DNA of 64,000 nucleotides, from the NCBI GenBank assembly GCA_948567375.1, contig OX419757.1:24360732-24424731 (forward strand). Reading direction: 5' to 3'. A program made the translations under genes and the position numbers. Source of the DNA: Lunularia cruciata (lineage: Eukaryota > Streptophyta > Marchantiopsida > Lunulariales > Lunulariaceae). Below are positions 32,090 through 43,944 of this stretch, piece by piece. Every line of letters starts with the position of its first letter. Position 1 is the first letter of the stretch. Under the pieces are notes generated by a model that was not told the DNA's origin, did no database searches, and worked only from the letters and a program-made list of their open reading frames with translations.

Positions 32090-34330
32090 ATCTTGTCCAT
32101 AAATAAAGAAGTAGGGAAAGAAGGATTCTAAGGAGGCTTTTTGGTTGAACCAATACACCATAGCCAACCAAGGTAACTAGAGATCCCAATCTACCAAGTG
32201 GTTTCTAGTCTCCCAAGTGGCCTCTATACCAACTATATTTACAAGATCCTCTCTTCACTATTTTAACAACTTGCTTTGCCATATGCCTCAAAGTGATCTT
32301 TAGGTATAGTATGGTGATCAATCAAGGTCATATCACACAAGACCTAAATTCTCTCAAGTACTATATATCTTGATTAATCAAGACCATGACTAGTTCACCA
32401 AAATGACTAAGAACCCAATCAAGGAATGAATAAGCTATCTCTTGATTAGAGTTTTCTAAAAGTGCCTCCAACTCAATCCACTTGGAGAAGTGCTCCACCA
32501 TAACAAAAATATATTGATGATTTCTCACAGTCAATGGTAAAGGCATTAAAGAACACAACGTCATGATAGGTAGTGTGTGTGATTGTGACATTGGAGCATT
32601 ATTGAATAATGCTCTAACTTGGTTGCAAAACATACTTCTTGCCACTAGCTATTGCACATCAATTTGCATATGCACTACCAATAATGACTACAGAGTAAGC
32701 TATATGTCCTCTTCACTCCAAAATTTCCTAGCTTCTCATGAGCATGATATACCAACTATGGTCTAAGATAGAAGAGGTACTACTTGCACCCTACAATCTT
32801 CTTATATCCAAAGAAGATATTTGCACTCCAATCTGAACCACTTGGCTTGCTAAAGGACATTTTCTCTCTTCTTGGCACTAACTATGCTACCCATAATACC
32901 AATATAAAGATAGTCCATCACCAAGACATCATCATGAATATCTTGTTGACCAATACCAATATCTCCACTCTCCAAATTATAAACCTAAATAAATTCTCCC
33001 TTCTATATTGATAGAGATACCACCAAAGCTACAATCAACATAAATAAAAAGGTAGATGCATGCCAACCTAGTACCACCTCCTTGTCTATCTAACTCTGCC
33101 AACATGCTTTTTCTGATCATGCTAGCTAGTACATGGGTTTCTACTCAACCTAATCACATCAAGGTTCACAATTCCAAGTCTATGAACAATTATGAAATCA
33201 TATTGTTGTAAAATCAAAGCCCATCATGCAAGTTTCCTTGAAAGCTTGTTGGACTACATCAAACACTTTAGTGGTTGATGATCATTGATGAGAGTGAAAG
33301 ATTTGCAAACAAGTAATATTGCAAATGTGTTATTGCACATATTGCAGCTTAACACTCTCCTTCATAAGAATTGTACTTGGCTTTTGTTCAATTATTAAAG
33401 CAACTAGTATAGGCGACTACAAACTTCTTCACCTCATCATATTGTTGGGTGAGCACTACTCCAAGCTCCAACATACTTTGATCACTATGAACATGAAATG
33501 GCCATCCTCTAATTGGTCTCTTGAGAATTGAAGAGGATGTCAACTTCTCCTTGAGCTCTACAAAAGCTCTCTATTGCTTATCTCTCCAACACCACTCATG
33601 TGGAGGCTTGATCATCTTTGTCAAGGCTTTGGCTATTGCATTAAATCCTCTAACATATTGGCAATAAAAGTTTACCAATCCAAGGAATGCTCTCATCCTA
33701 CTCACATTTGTAAGTTCAGAAATATGTGCAATAGCCTTCATTGTGGTCTATTGAACACCAATTCCACCATGATAGATAGTGTGACCCAAATACTCAAACT
33801 TGCTCTAGGAAGAATTTGAAACTCCTAGGATGTAATTTCAATGTATGAGATCTCAAACACCTCCAAAAAATGTCTCTCATGTTCCTCTATGGTAATGCTA
33901 TAGACCAAAATCCCTTCAATATAGCATAGAGTAAGATCCAATCTTGCTAAGATCTTATCCATAACTCTTTGGAACTCAACAAGAGCATTCTTGAACCCAA
34001 ATGGTCAAAATTTCCATTGATACAATATATCTTTGCCGTGAGGATCAATAGCCAAGAATGTTGTCTTTGCCTTGTCCTCCTCTCTATTTGGCAACTTATG
34101 GTATATTGATCAAAGACCCAAAGTACTAAAGACCTTTGCATGCCCAATCACATCAAAGATCTCATATTTTGTATCCATAATACAACAATCAACCCTTAGT
34201 TCTATTAGTTGATGGGATAGTAATCTTCACATATTTTCCTATATGTGTAGTTGCCATGCACATATTTCTTGGTTGGCATCATTGTGGTTGAAGCATAATT
34301 TCTATGTGAGATCTTTAGTAAATGAGCCTT
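32090..34330 (-). pseudogene. Ty3/Gypsy retrotransposon pol (RT, RNase H, integrase), decayed
   Basis: Read from high to low coordinates: RT text PFGFKNALVEFQRVMDKIL and CYIEGILVYS (about 34000-33910), where the usual DD pair has become EG. RNase H/tether follows with TLINDHQPLKCLM and WALILQQYDFIIVHR (about 33300-33170), then NLDVIRLSRNPC. The integrase core has YIFVMVEHFSKWIELEAL (about 32530-32450) and VLINQDI, where TDQG is expected, so a catalytic Asp is lost. Frames change many times. The order RT-RNase H-integrase identifies Ty3/Gypsy. The WALILQ.YDF and SRNPC phrases fit plant Gypsy families. Confidence 0.82.
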
Positions 34331-37300
34331 AAAAAGATCTCAACTTGTACTTTGAATCAACGGTCTCTCCATATATCATATTTGTAGGGAAGTCAAATTA
34401 GTGGTATATCACTAGTCAACTCAGTCTCAATATCAAGTCCCTTCAAAGCATCCAAATACTTCATGCTAAAGGCAACATAACTTGTGTACCTCCTCAAGAA
34501 CCTCCAAACTCCCCATCTTTCTCCTCTTCTAAGCTTGGATCCAATGTTTGGCTCCCAAGTATCCTTTGTACTACTATAGAGGTGGAAGATGCACTAACTA
34601 GTTGCTACATCTCAATATAGCAACTAGCTACCTTGCGAGCAATATTGTTATACTCCCAACTACTAAATTCTACAACCATAAAGCAAAAAACTCCCTCTAC
34701 TTTTGCCGCAAGCCCCACATATCTTTCAGTTGCATTTGAAGTAGACCAAAGATATATACCAAGTAGACCATGCTCACCTATATGTACCCAAGTAGACCAC
34801 TCTGAATAGTAGTTATTGGTTGTACCAAAAATACCATGCCCACTTGGTCCATCAGGTCCCAACATATGATTGAATCATATTGATAAATATAGAGCTCACA
34901 ATTGTCCAAATGGTGATACATATCAAGTGCATCTACATTGCTTAGCTCATCCAAAGCTCACAATCCAAGTAAAAAGTTTTAGGTCTATAGTGGGACCTAA
35001 CATTTGATACTTGGATGTCTCTAACACTACTTAAACAATAGTGATATGGGATAGAAACTACCCATTACACACACATACTCTTTCTCTCTCTCTCTCTTTG
35101 GCATTAGTCTCCACCAATTGCATTATTGTGAGTCCCAAACAAGTCAAAGATGTCCCTCTTCATAAGCATGGAAAGTAAGGAAAATCATGGGTGTAGATAA
35201 AGTGGCTCTAGGGTACTCTACAGGTTCATCATTGCCATAGGTGATCTATCAACCACTCGTACCATTTGAGATAGGTGACCTATCAACCATTCCCAACATC
35301 TAATATTCTCACCCACCATCCAAAATATCATCAATAAGAAGGTGTGTTAGTCTTTGAATACCACCATAGGCATGCTATTAAACCTCTCTAATTAAGAAGT
35401 TCATCTACCAAGACAAAGCAAATGGGTCAAAGATCCAAGTCTACCATATCCAACAACATGATAAGGCCAAATTTTATGTGTACATCAATCCAAGACCAAA
35501 TGTTATGTGTACTTGCCATCACCCACATGCAAGAGTCAGCCATCAAAAGGAATTTCTCCAAAATGTATGATATAAAAGTTGCTTGATGAACTTGGAGATG
35601 TTGTAGTATACTTAGCATCTCCCAAAACATACCAAAATAAGGATCTTGTAAACATGGCTATGTCTATAAAATGGCCATCCAAAAATCAACAAATGAGTAG
35701 TACTATATATCTCTAAATCTCATGCTCCCAACAAGGAAGTATCTGAAGGCAGGGTCTTCTAGTTACATAGAATTTTTGACATTGGTAATAAATCATGATA
35801 TCAATATACCAAATGAGCCACTTGATGTAGATAAGCTTGTTTTACCAACCCATTTATATGATATTGCAACTCCTCATCCAAACTACACAATAGAATACCA
35901 AGGTGGATAGAAAAACTCACTTATACTCCAAATCCAAGTGATCTCTTTTGGTACTAGAGTATCCTCTACATGTGCATCTCCCTCTAGTTTCTCACCAAGC
36001 CAAGCAAAGGAACTCTTGAATGCTAAGACTGATGCAATGGTCCTTGACTTTAATGAGCCAAGACTACCACTTCTAAAGCATATGGGTAGTGACATACTTG
36101 TTCCTCATCTAATTGCCAACCTAGCCTATAAGAAGTTGTCTCTTTCCAATAATCAATTCTAAAACCCATGAGGTATAACTCTAGTTCACCAATTAACACA
36201 TCAGATTACTTTGCTATTGTTGCAATAGCAAGGACTCTCATAAAAAAACTATCTATCTAATGATTGGGATGAATCTAGACAATAAGCTCCTCATATGTGA
36301 TATACTATGTGGAACCACCCCTAGAGATGTTTAGATCTAAAATAGACACCTCTTAATGTTGGTCTTTTGTAGTCCAAGACCAAGAACTACAACCTTCCCA
36401 AACATAAAAGCTAAGCACTAAAGTTTAATAAGATCTTTTATGGTGTACAGACCTTCCTTGAAAGTCCAACCAAGCTAAAAATTTCATTTTAGTTTTCCAA
36501 TAGAACAACTACAAGTGTAAACCTAGCTTGCTCACATGTAGGTCTAGTAGATACCACCTCCAATCTAGCAGTTGTTGCTTGCCACAATCCATTGGTAGCC
36601 AAATTGATCCCATGCTCCTCAACCAAATTGGCTCCACTATCAACACTTTGCACTATAAGTAAGAACCATACCATCCCTACTAATACAAAAGATGGTAGCC
36701 AACCAACCAAAACACTAGAGCTCAATCAAATCCTAATGTAAATATATTGTTGGATGAAGAACAAAGGAGAGTGTATAATTAGTTGAGTTTTCCCTAACAT
36801 TATGCCAGACACAACCTTGATAGAAGTAGGTGGTTGACTAGCATTTGGTCCATCATACTCTCTTTTTCTAGATCATAGATTTAGTTCTACCTACCATAAC
36901 AGACTAGGAGCAATAAATGAGGTCTATAATGCCTAGAAAAGTGTGAAAGACTAGGGAACTTGTCTACTAACCTCTCCTTTTTATAGGTCCAACTCCATTG
37001 ATACTCTTTTAGGCTCAAGAGCACATAATACACCCTTAGTCACTTCATTGAATACATCTACATATGTTGATCTGCAAATGAAATCAAGGATATCTATATC
37101 ACAAGCATACAAGATAGGAACCTCAAGACCCAAATTTGATCTCCTCTATGATATAGCTATATTTGCTAATCCTTGCTCTAATTGCTCAATCCAAGTAGCC
37201 ATGATTGTATTAAAAGTAAGAGCAGATATTGTACCCCTACCAATTAAGAGTCTTCTACCACCTTGTCTTCCATGACCCATGGCTCCTCTACTTCTTACCA

Positions 37301-37600
37301 TAGCAATCTTACCATACTATAACTTTGGGTGTAAGTCAAATCATTGGTCACAAGTGTGGCTAAATCTATGAAATGGTCATATTTTTTGGGCAAATTGTAG
37401 TGCTCTAGAGGCATCATAATCACTACCTTGGGTACAATGCTTCTTGTGGTGAGCTTCACTGCAAGTCCAACAAGCAACACCACTAATTTTTGGCTACTAC
37501 TAACAAGAAAATAAGAGTAATGGTTTATGTGCATTAGATCCTCCACTTGCTACATAAGATTGGAGGTGTCCACTTTACACTCAAAAGGTAACATGGTGTG
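34331..37600 (-). other. Probable 5' half of the minus-strand Gypsy relic, mostly unreadable
   Basis: Lies upstream of the minus-strand pol and contains one clear hint: ACWTCSEAHHKKHC (about 37475-37430), a CX2CX3HX4C pattern like the zinc knuckle of plant Gypsy gag proteins. It is followed by an Arg/Gly-rich stretch (RSRGAMGHGRQGG, about 37290). The rest (34.3-37.2 kb) is broken by stops on both strands and could contain other insertions. The distance from knuckle to RT is longer than usual for Gypsy elements. Confidence 0.4.
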
Positions 37601-37689
37601 GAGTACTTGATTGCATCCTAGAAGACATAACCAATAAAGATGAAATCTCTTGTAATAATATAGAGTTAGTAGACAAGTCGATGGATGCT

Positions 37690-38110
37690 AATGAGCTAGT
37701 AAAATAAGCCAAATATAGTTAAGAATATTAAGAATATTATAGAAGTATCTAGAAATTTTCTTGATAGAATATTCTAGAAACACCTAAGAAGCTTCTTGGT
37801 GGAGAAGCTTCTAGATACCTTCCAAAAATTAGGTAACTTGCCCACCAAGTTAATGATTAGTTTAGCTTGTATGCCAAGTACGTAGCTTCTAGAAGAAATC
37901 TTCTTGGCTAGCTTAGCTTGCACTCCAAGAAGGCAAATTTGAGAAGAAAGCTTCTCAAGAGCCTTGTAGTGTTTCACTATAAATACCAAAGCTCAAGCTC
38001 ATGATAGGCATTTGGAGTTTCCTTCACTTGATTCAATTGACACTTCCAATGTGATTTTCCACTCTATTCTTCGATTTGCTGATATCTATCTTTGGTCTTT
38101 GACATTGTTG
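37690..38110 (+). mobile_element. LTR-like leader of the plus-strand Gypsy relic
   Basis: Sits just upstream of the gag text at 38440 and has promoter-like organisation: many AAGCTTCT and TTCTAGAA motifs (37750-37960) followed by a TATA box TATAAATA at 37978-37985. LTR borders are not exact, and no second copy (3' LTR) was found in the window, so calling it an LTR is an inference. Confidence 0.45.
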
Positions 38111-38439
38111 TCAAAGTAAGATTGGGATGTATGGAATCTATGGACCACCAAATCCATTTCTCCCAAAAAATTGAGATTTTTGTATCCATGTACTACCAAA
38201 GCATCATTTCACATAGTTCATCATTTCACATTTTGGGTAAAAAATTTGAAAATGATCACCTTGTCCAATGAACCACTTATCCTTTTGATTGTAACTTATG
38301 GTGAGTATTAGACATGTTTTATCTACATATTAACCAAGATAATTGCAAATAGATAGTTTGGTAGAGTAATGGTCATGAGAGAAATGCCCAAAATTATCAT
38401 TGTTATGCAACAAGAAATTGAACATCTTACTTGATTTTT

Positions 38440-39010
38440 GGAAAGAGAAATTGTAATAATCAACAACAAGAGCAAGTAGAGAGAGAGAGTAACATTTCAA
38501 GAAGGAGAAGATCAAGTTTGATTTCAAAGTCAAAGGTATTTCAAAGCAAGAATCTATCAAGTATAGTAGAGAATTTCAAATTTGATTGCAAATGTTATTT
38601 TGAAGCTATAAATCTTCTAGATGAACAAAGATAAATTCTCTTTGCTTCAATTGAATTAGATGGAGTGGCAAAACTATGGTGACAATTGCAAATAGAGTAA
38701 GCTCAATGAAAGTTTGTTGTTCCAATATTGACATGGGAAGAATTCAAGAAGGCAATAATTAGGCAATCCAAAGTAATGAATGTTGCACAATTTGCACAAG
38801 TTGCACTAGATAGATTGGTAAATTTGAAGCATATTGGTTTTGTGAGTTATTACATTGTTCAATTCCAAAATACAATAATATTGATTCCAAATATTTTAAA
38901 AAAGTGGTATGTAAGAGGCTTGAAATCATGCACCAAATTGGAAGTAACCATACATAAGCACAATTATTTGAAAGAAGCTATGTAGCTAAGCACTTTGATT
39001 CCTTTGTTGT
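38440..39010 (+). pseudogene. Ty3/Gypsy gag (capsid) remnant
   Basis: Plus-strand text matches Retrotrans_gag features: a Glu/Arg-rich start, FKFDCKCYFEAINLLDEQR, LFASIELDGVAKLW, LTWEEFKKAIIRQ, and FVSYYIVQFQNTIILIP followed by YVRGLKSCTKLEV. In plant Gypsy gag the order W..W..F...L...F.....V..Y...F........P is diagnostic. Stops at about 38631 and between 38680 and 38710 interrupt it. It continues into a 316-bp tandem duplication at 38937. Confidence 0.75.
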
Positions 39011-39568
39011 CACAACTTGGTCTTGATCTTGATCTTGAATTTTATAGAACTTGCAAATACACTACATACGGGTGGAGGAGCTTGCAGCAATAGAGATTGA
39101 TGCCATCCAATAGAGACCATTTTGCATTGCATATAGAAAAACATTATGATGAAATAGTGATTGCTTATATTGTTGCCAAATTAGAAATTGCATTGCCAAA
39201 TGTCCAACTAGGAATGTACACCTCAACCTATTGCCTAAATAGAGTTCTTGGAATTGGAAGTAACCATACATAAGCACAATTATTTGAAAGAAGCTATGTA
39301 GCTAAGCACTTTGATTCCTTTGTTGTCACAACTTGGTCTTGATCTTGATCTTGACTTTTATAGAACTTGCAAATACACTACATACGGGTGGAGGAGCTTA
39401 CATCAATAGAGATTGATGCCATCCAATAGAGAACATTTTGCATTGCATATAGAAAAACATTATGATGAAATAGTGATTGCTTATATTGTTGCCAAATTAG
39501 AAATTGCATTGCCAAATGTCCAACTAGGAATGGACACCTCAACCTATTGCCTAAATAGAGTTCTTGGA
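38937..39568 (+). repeat. 316-bp tandem duplication inside the Gypsy relic
   Basis: Units 38937-39252 and 39253-39568 are almost identical, with only a handful of substitutions. The period is not a multiple of three, so it shifts the frame. The units are far more alike than other related repeats here, so the duplication is recent compared with the element's decay. Confidence 0.92.
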
Positions 39569-40950
39569 GTGAGGATCATAAAAACAAAGAATCCAATATG
39601 AGATATAGAGCCACTTATTGGGAACCAAATTTGTTTGATGGGATTGAAGGTTTAATCTAGGGAATTTTGATACATTTGCAAGGTATGATATTAGATTGTA
39701 GCTATAGGATTTTGGTTGATTATGAGAGTTTGAGAATTACACGTCCATAAAATTAATAAAGGAATTATGTATTATCAAGTTAGTATTTGGTAGCAAATTG
39801 ATGATGGGAATGGTAGAAAGTGTTTTGTATTCCATACATCATATCCTATTGTATTCAAGATTGGGAGGGAGTATTTAGAGTGTATGAGGTTTGCATTAGC
39901 TTCCTTACATTACAATGTCATTCTAGATTTCTCTTGGTTTGAACCTCATAAGGTTCAATTTGATTATACATGACAAAAAATTCAACTACAACACCAAGGT
40001 AAGGTTTATTGATTAGGTTGTATGGCATCTTTGAGGAAGACATCTTAGAGTAATTAGCCCCAAAATGGGAAGTTTGTTAGTATAGCGACTATAGACCAAG
40101 CTTTGGACAAAGATATTCCTATTTTTGTGATGTAGATCAAGTCAATTGTGCAAGGAGAATCTGATGAGAATAAGAAGCCTCAACAAGCAATGGTTGATTA
40201 GATAGTTAAAGAGTTTGCAAATGTGTTTTTGGATGATCTTCCAAAAGAATTACCCTTTGATTGCGGTATGCACTTCAAGATGAAGCTTTTGCCAAGTAAT
40301 ACTCCAATGGGTAGACAAATCTATTGGCTCTCATAAAAGAAATTCAAAGAACTTTGAACAACATTGACCAAGTTTTTGGAGAAGTATTTCATATGACATA
40401 AATATATCTCCTTGGGGAGCATCAATCCTATTTTTACTAAAGAAGGATAAAGGAATTTGATTTTGATTTGACTTTCATTTGAGATCCCAATAAAGAAAAC
40501 ATGAAGAATACATATCCCTTGCTTTGAATTGATGACTTGGGGAGCATTAATACTATTTGTATCAAAGAAAGATGGAGGACTTTGATTTTGATTTGACTTT
40601 GATTTGAGATCCCAATAAACAAACCATGAAGAATACATATCCCTTGCTTTGGATTGATGACTTGTTTGATCAATTAAGTGGAGCACAATACTTCTCTAAG
40701 TTGGATCTTTGAAACAACTATTGGTAGATTCTAATTGATGGAGAAGATATGCAAAACCTTTCATACAAGATATGTGTATTTTTAATCAAGATTTTTATCT
40801 TTGTGCTCACTAGTGCTCTGATAGTAGTCATAGATCAAATGCATCAGGTCTTAGATAGGCTATTGGATCAAATATGGTTGTGTTACTGGATGACATTTTG
40901 ATTTATGTTACTTTCATGTTGTGCCATCCAACATGGCTACCAATAATACA
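39569..40950 (+). pseudogene. Ty3/Gypsy protease-RT region, decayed
   Basis: Readable text: IVKEFANVFLDDLPKELPFD (about 40200-40260), PSNTPMGRQIYWLS, a duplicated WGALILFVSKKDGG block, [15 protein letters not shown] with frame changes (about 40660-40710), and VVLLDDILIYV (about 40880-40910), where the catalytic DD pair survives. These are RT motifs of Ty3/Gypsy pol in the expected order. RNase H and integrase are missing downstream. Several stops and a tandem duplication of about 120 bp inside RT disable it. Confidence 0.75.
40420..40672 (+). repeat. Imperfect tandem duplication of about 120 bp in the RT region
   Basis: The phrase from TTGGGGAGCAT through GATTTTGATTTGACTTT and GATCCCAATAAA to CTTTG.ATTGATGACTTG occurs twice in succession with a few differences. 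Confidence 0.85.
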
Positions 40951-41470
40951 TTGAATATAAGGTCATTTGGAAATAGTATCTTCTTCATGATGCACCATGG
41001 GAACCTCTTTCTCATCTCCAAAGTGCACAAATGGCATACAAAAAGATTCAAAGATCCAAAATAATGAGAATGCAATTAATCAACTTTCCTATTTGAAAAT
41101 AAAGATTGTTGTGGATAGTGAGATATATTTTTGTGAAATGAGATAACAACCACATTTGATTGAATCTTATAAATTGGTGTTATACTTGACAACAAACAAA
41201 ATATTATCATTTTTCATAATTTTGGTTCAAAATTAATTTGTTTTTCTTTATTTCTTATATTATGGTTTCTTTAATGACATAAAATATAAAATAATTATCA
41301 TTATCTTTATGAGTTAAATCAGTTACAACACTAAAGATTGTTTAATGATTTCAATACTTAGTCATAGATTTTGAATCATTTTATATCATCTTTTAAAATT
41401 GCAAGATTACATACTAAATAACAATTTAGTTATTTTTTAGCACATTGAGATAGTTAACAAAAGCTAGAGG
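40951..41470. other. Unassigned very AT-rich DNA
   Basis: No gene or repeat recognised. Confidence 0.4.
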
Positions 41471-41479
41471 AGAAATGTG

Positions 41480-43890
41480 AAATGCAAAATGAATTCACTA
41501 CACCAATATAAAACTTTAATGAAATTAGCATCATGTGTGATGCTATTGAAATCTTTAGAGAGCTTTGTGAGGCTAGTGAATCCTTGATAAGTCTATTCTT
41601 GTTGTGCAATACTGCTATGGTTCTCTTTCTTCTCTTTACTACCACCATAGCTTCTCACAAGAGTAAGCTACTAGTCTTCAATTAGTTTTCAATACTTGGT
41701 AGGGAGATCCTTAAGGAAATTTTTTATTTATCATGGGTCATTTTTTTATTTTCTTGTCTATTATATTGGCTCTAAAAATTTATATCTTTCTTTCTTTGAT
41801 AGAAAATGTACACATTATGAACCTTGTAGATTAGACTGGACATGCTTTTGAACACTTGAGTCAAAGGCATCCATGAATACTAACCTTCATCTTGTAGGCT
41901 TGAGATTTAAGGTGCCAAAAGTATACCACATAGTCACTTTTAAGTATTCCTCCTTACCTTCAACTTCCAAAAAGGTATATCATATATACATATGGTTTAT
42001 GCATTCTTTGAGTGCCAATAGTATGCAAGTAATTTCTCACATGCTCTTTGGACTTTGCACTTGCAGAGGTTATCCTTCATGTGGATGATCTTCATATACT
42101 AAGGGATTTGCAAGTGGTATTAAGTATATTTCCCTCTGTTATTGCTTGCCAACCTACCTACCTACATTGCATAATTCCTGTTCTCCAACTATCTTATCAT
42201 GTTTGAGATCTTTTGATAGGATTATCATAAGAGTCTTTAGTGATAGCATTAGACTAAGGAACTTTGAGTGTGTGATAAAGAACTTTGTGCATAGAAAACA
42301 TCTCTCTAACAATATTTTTAGAGAGGTAAGCCAACTATCTATGGAGTAGATGGCATCAATGGTGTTTTCTGTTAGTTGTGAACTCTTTGCATCTTTACTT
42401 TACTCATGTTCTATGTTGTTGATAGACAAATCTTAGAGATATGTGTGAATGAGGTAGTAGAGACATCCTTTCTTCTCTAAGTACCTTTGCAAGAAATGAG
42501 AGATGGATTTTCCTTATAAACACAGGATGATCTTTCATCATTTGCTTCTTTATTTTCTACTTGGACTAGAGGTTTGCAATCTTCCTTGATGGACTTCTAG
42601 TTTCAACATGTTCTATTTTTATACATCCATTCTTTGTATTGCTAAGGCATTTCTTTTCTCTTCTTCTAACAAGGATGTGGGCTCTTGGATCCTAGGTTGA
42701 CCTTCCATTATTTCATCTCAAATTATACCAACTACTTTTCTCTATAACAATGAAAATTTGCTTAGGCTTTGTCCAAATATCTACATTACCATTACTTAAT
42801 TGTGACTGAAATACTACCTTAGATGCAATGTGTATCCCTATGATTCAATGTCCTTTTGGAAGATAGAGGCTAGTTATCTATGATATCATAAGAGTAAAGT
42901 GTTTACAATGGTATATAATTTATGGATGATACAATTTAGGATAGACTTGTATTTGGTCCATGATGATAATAATAGATGTTATGGTTAGGGATGGCACACA
43001 ATACAATTTTGGAAAGAGTGATTACAGATCCTATAGATAAGCAATGAGCAAAGCAATGGTAGCCAAGGTCTACATGTATAGAAGTATATAGAAAAATAAT
43101 TTTTTTGTTGCTTTAGCTTTTGAGACTATAAAGAGCAATGGATAAGGTATTTGATATATTCATACAAAATTGCACACGGACTTACTATTCAATATGAAAT
43201 TAGATATTTATATCAATTTCTTATTTTGTAATTTATTTTAGATAGTGTGTGTCTATTGCTCTACAAAGAGTACTATTTTGGATAATCTACTACCAAGTGA
43301 AGAAGCATCATACTAGGTGATGTTTCTTTGGATACTCCAAATATAATAGGATAAATTTCTTATTTTCTTATTGAGCTTCACCTATTTACCATCTAAGGTG
43401 TATTCTTGTATGGCTGGATAGGGTTTCCCATTATTCTTTCTAACTAAGTAAGTAGAATTCTATCTATTATTACATGGTATTAAAAAGAACATTTTTTGGT
43501 TATTACCACCTTGTCAACTATCAATTGATAGAAATGAGTTTTAGATTGGAACATGTAGATTGGAATTATTGTTATTTTAAAGTGAAAACTTGGTTAATTT
43601 TAGTCTTTGCTAATAATGTGATGCTACCAACATACTATTATGGACTTGTCATTTGCTATATTGAATATATTTTTCTTTGTTGAGTGTGGTTATCTGAATT
43701 TTGTTCTACAATATCTTTTTATGTGTTCAATTAATATTTGGTCAAAGCATGATGGAATGGATTTTTATAAATATCTACTCAATCTAAACAATATCAATGT
43801 TTATGCAAAGGAAGTTGGCACAAAGAATAATGCTATTTGAGGTCAATTTTCACTATACTTGAGTTCTCTATATAGTAGAAAATTAAGATT
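41480..43890 (+). repeat. Unidentified dispersed repeat, copy 1
   Basis: Collinear with 49400-51400: matching phrases in the same order include tttagagagctt..gaggctagtg, gatccttaagga, ttatttatcatgg, catgcttttga, ttgagtgtgtgata and ccttttggaagata. Both copies lack a long frame on either strand and show no domain I recognise. The length and single orientation suggest a retrotransposon internal region or another large transposon. Confidence 0.6.
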
Positions 43891-43944
43891 GTTTGAATGA
43901 GCTCATAAAAATATGATAAGTAAGTGCTTTGATATCATTGACTC

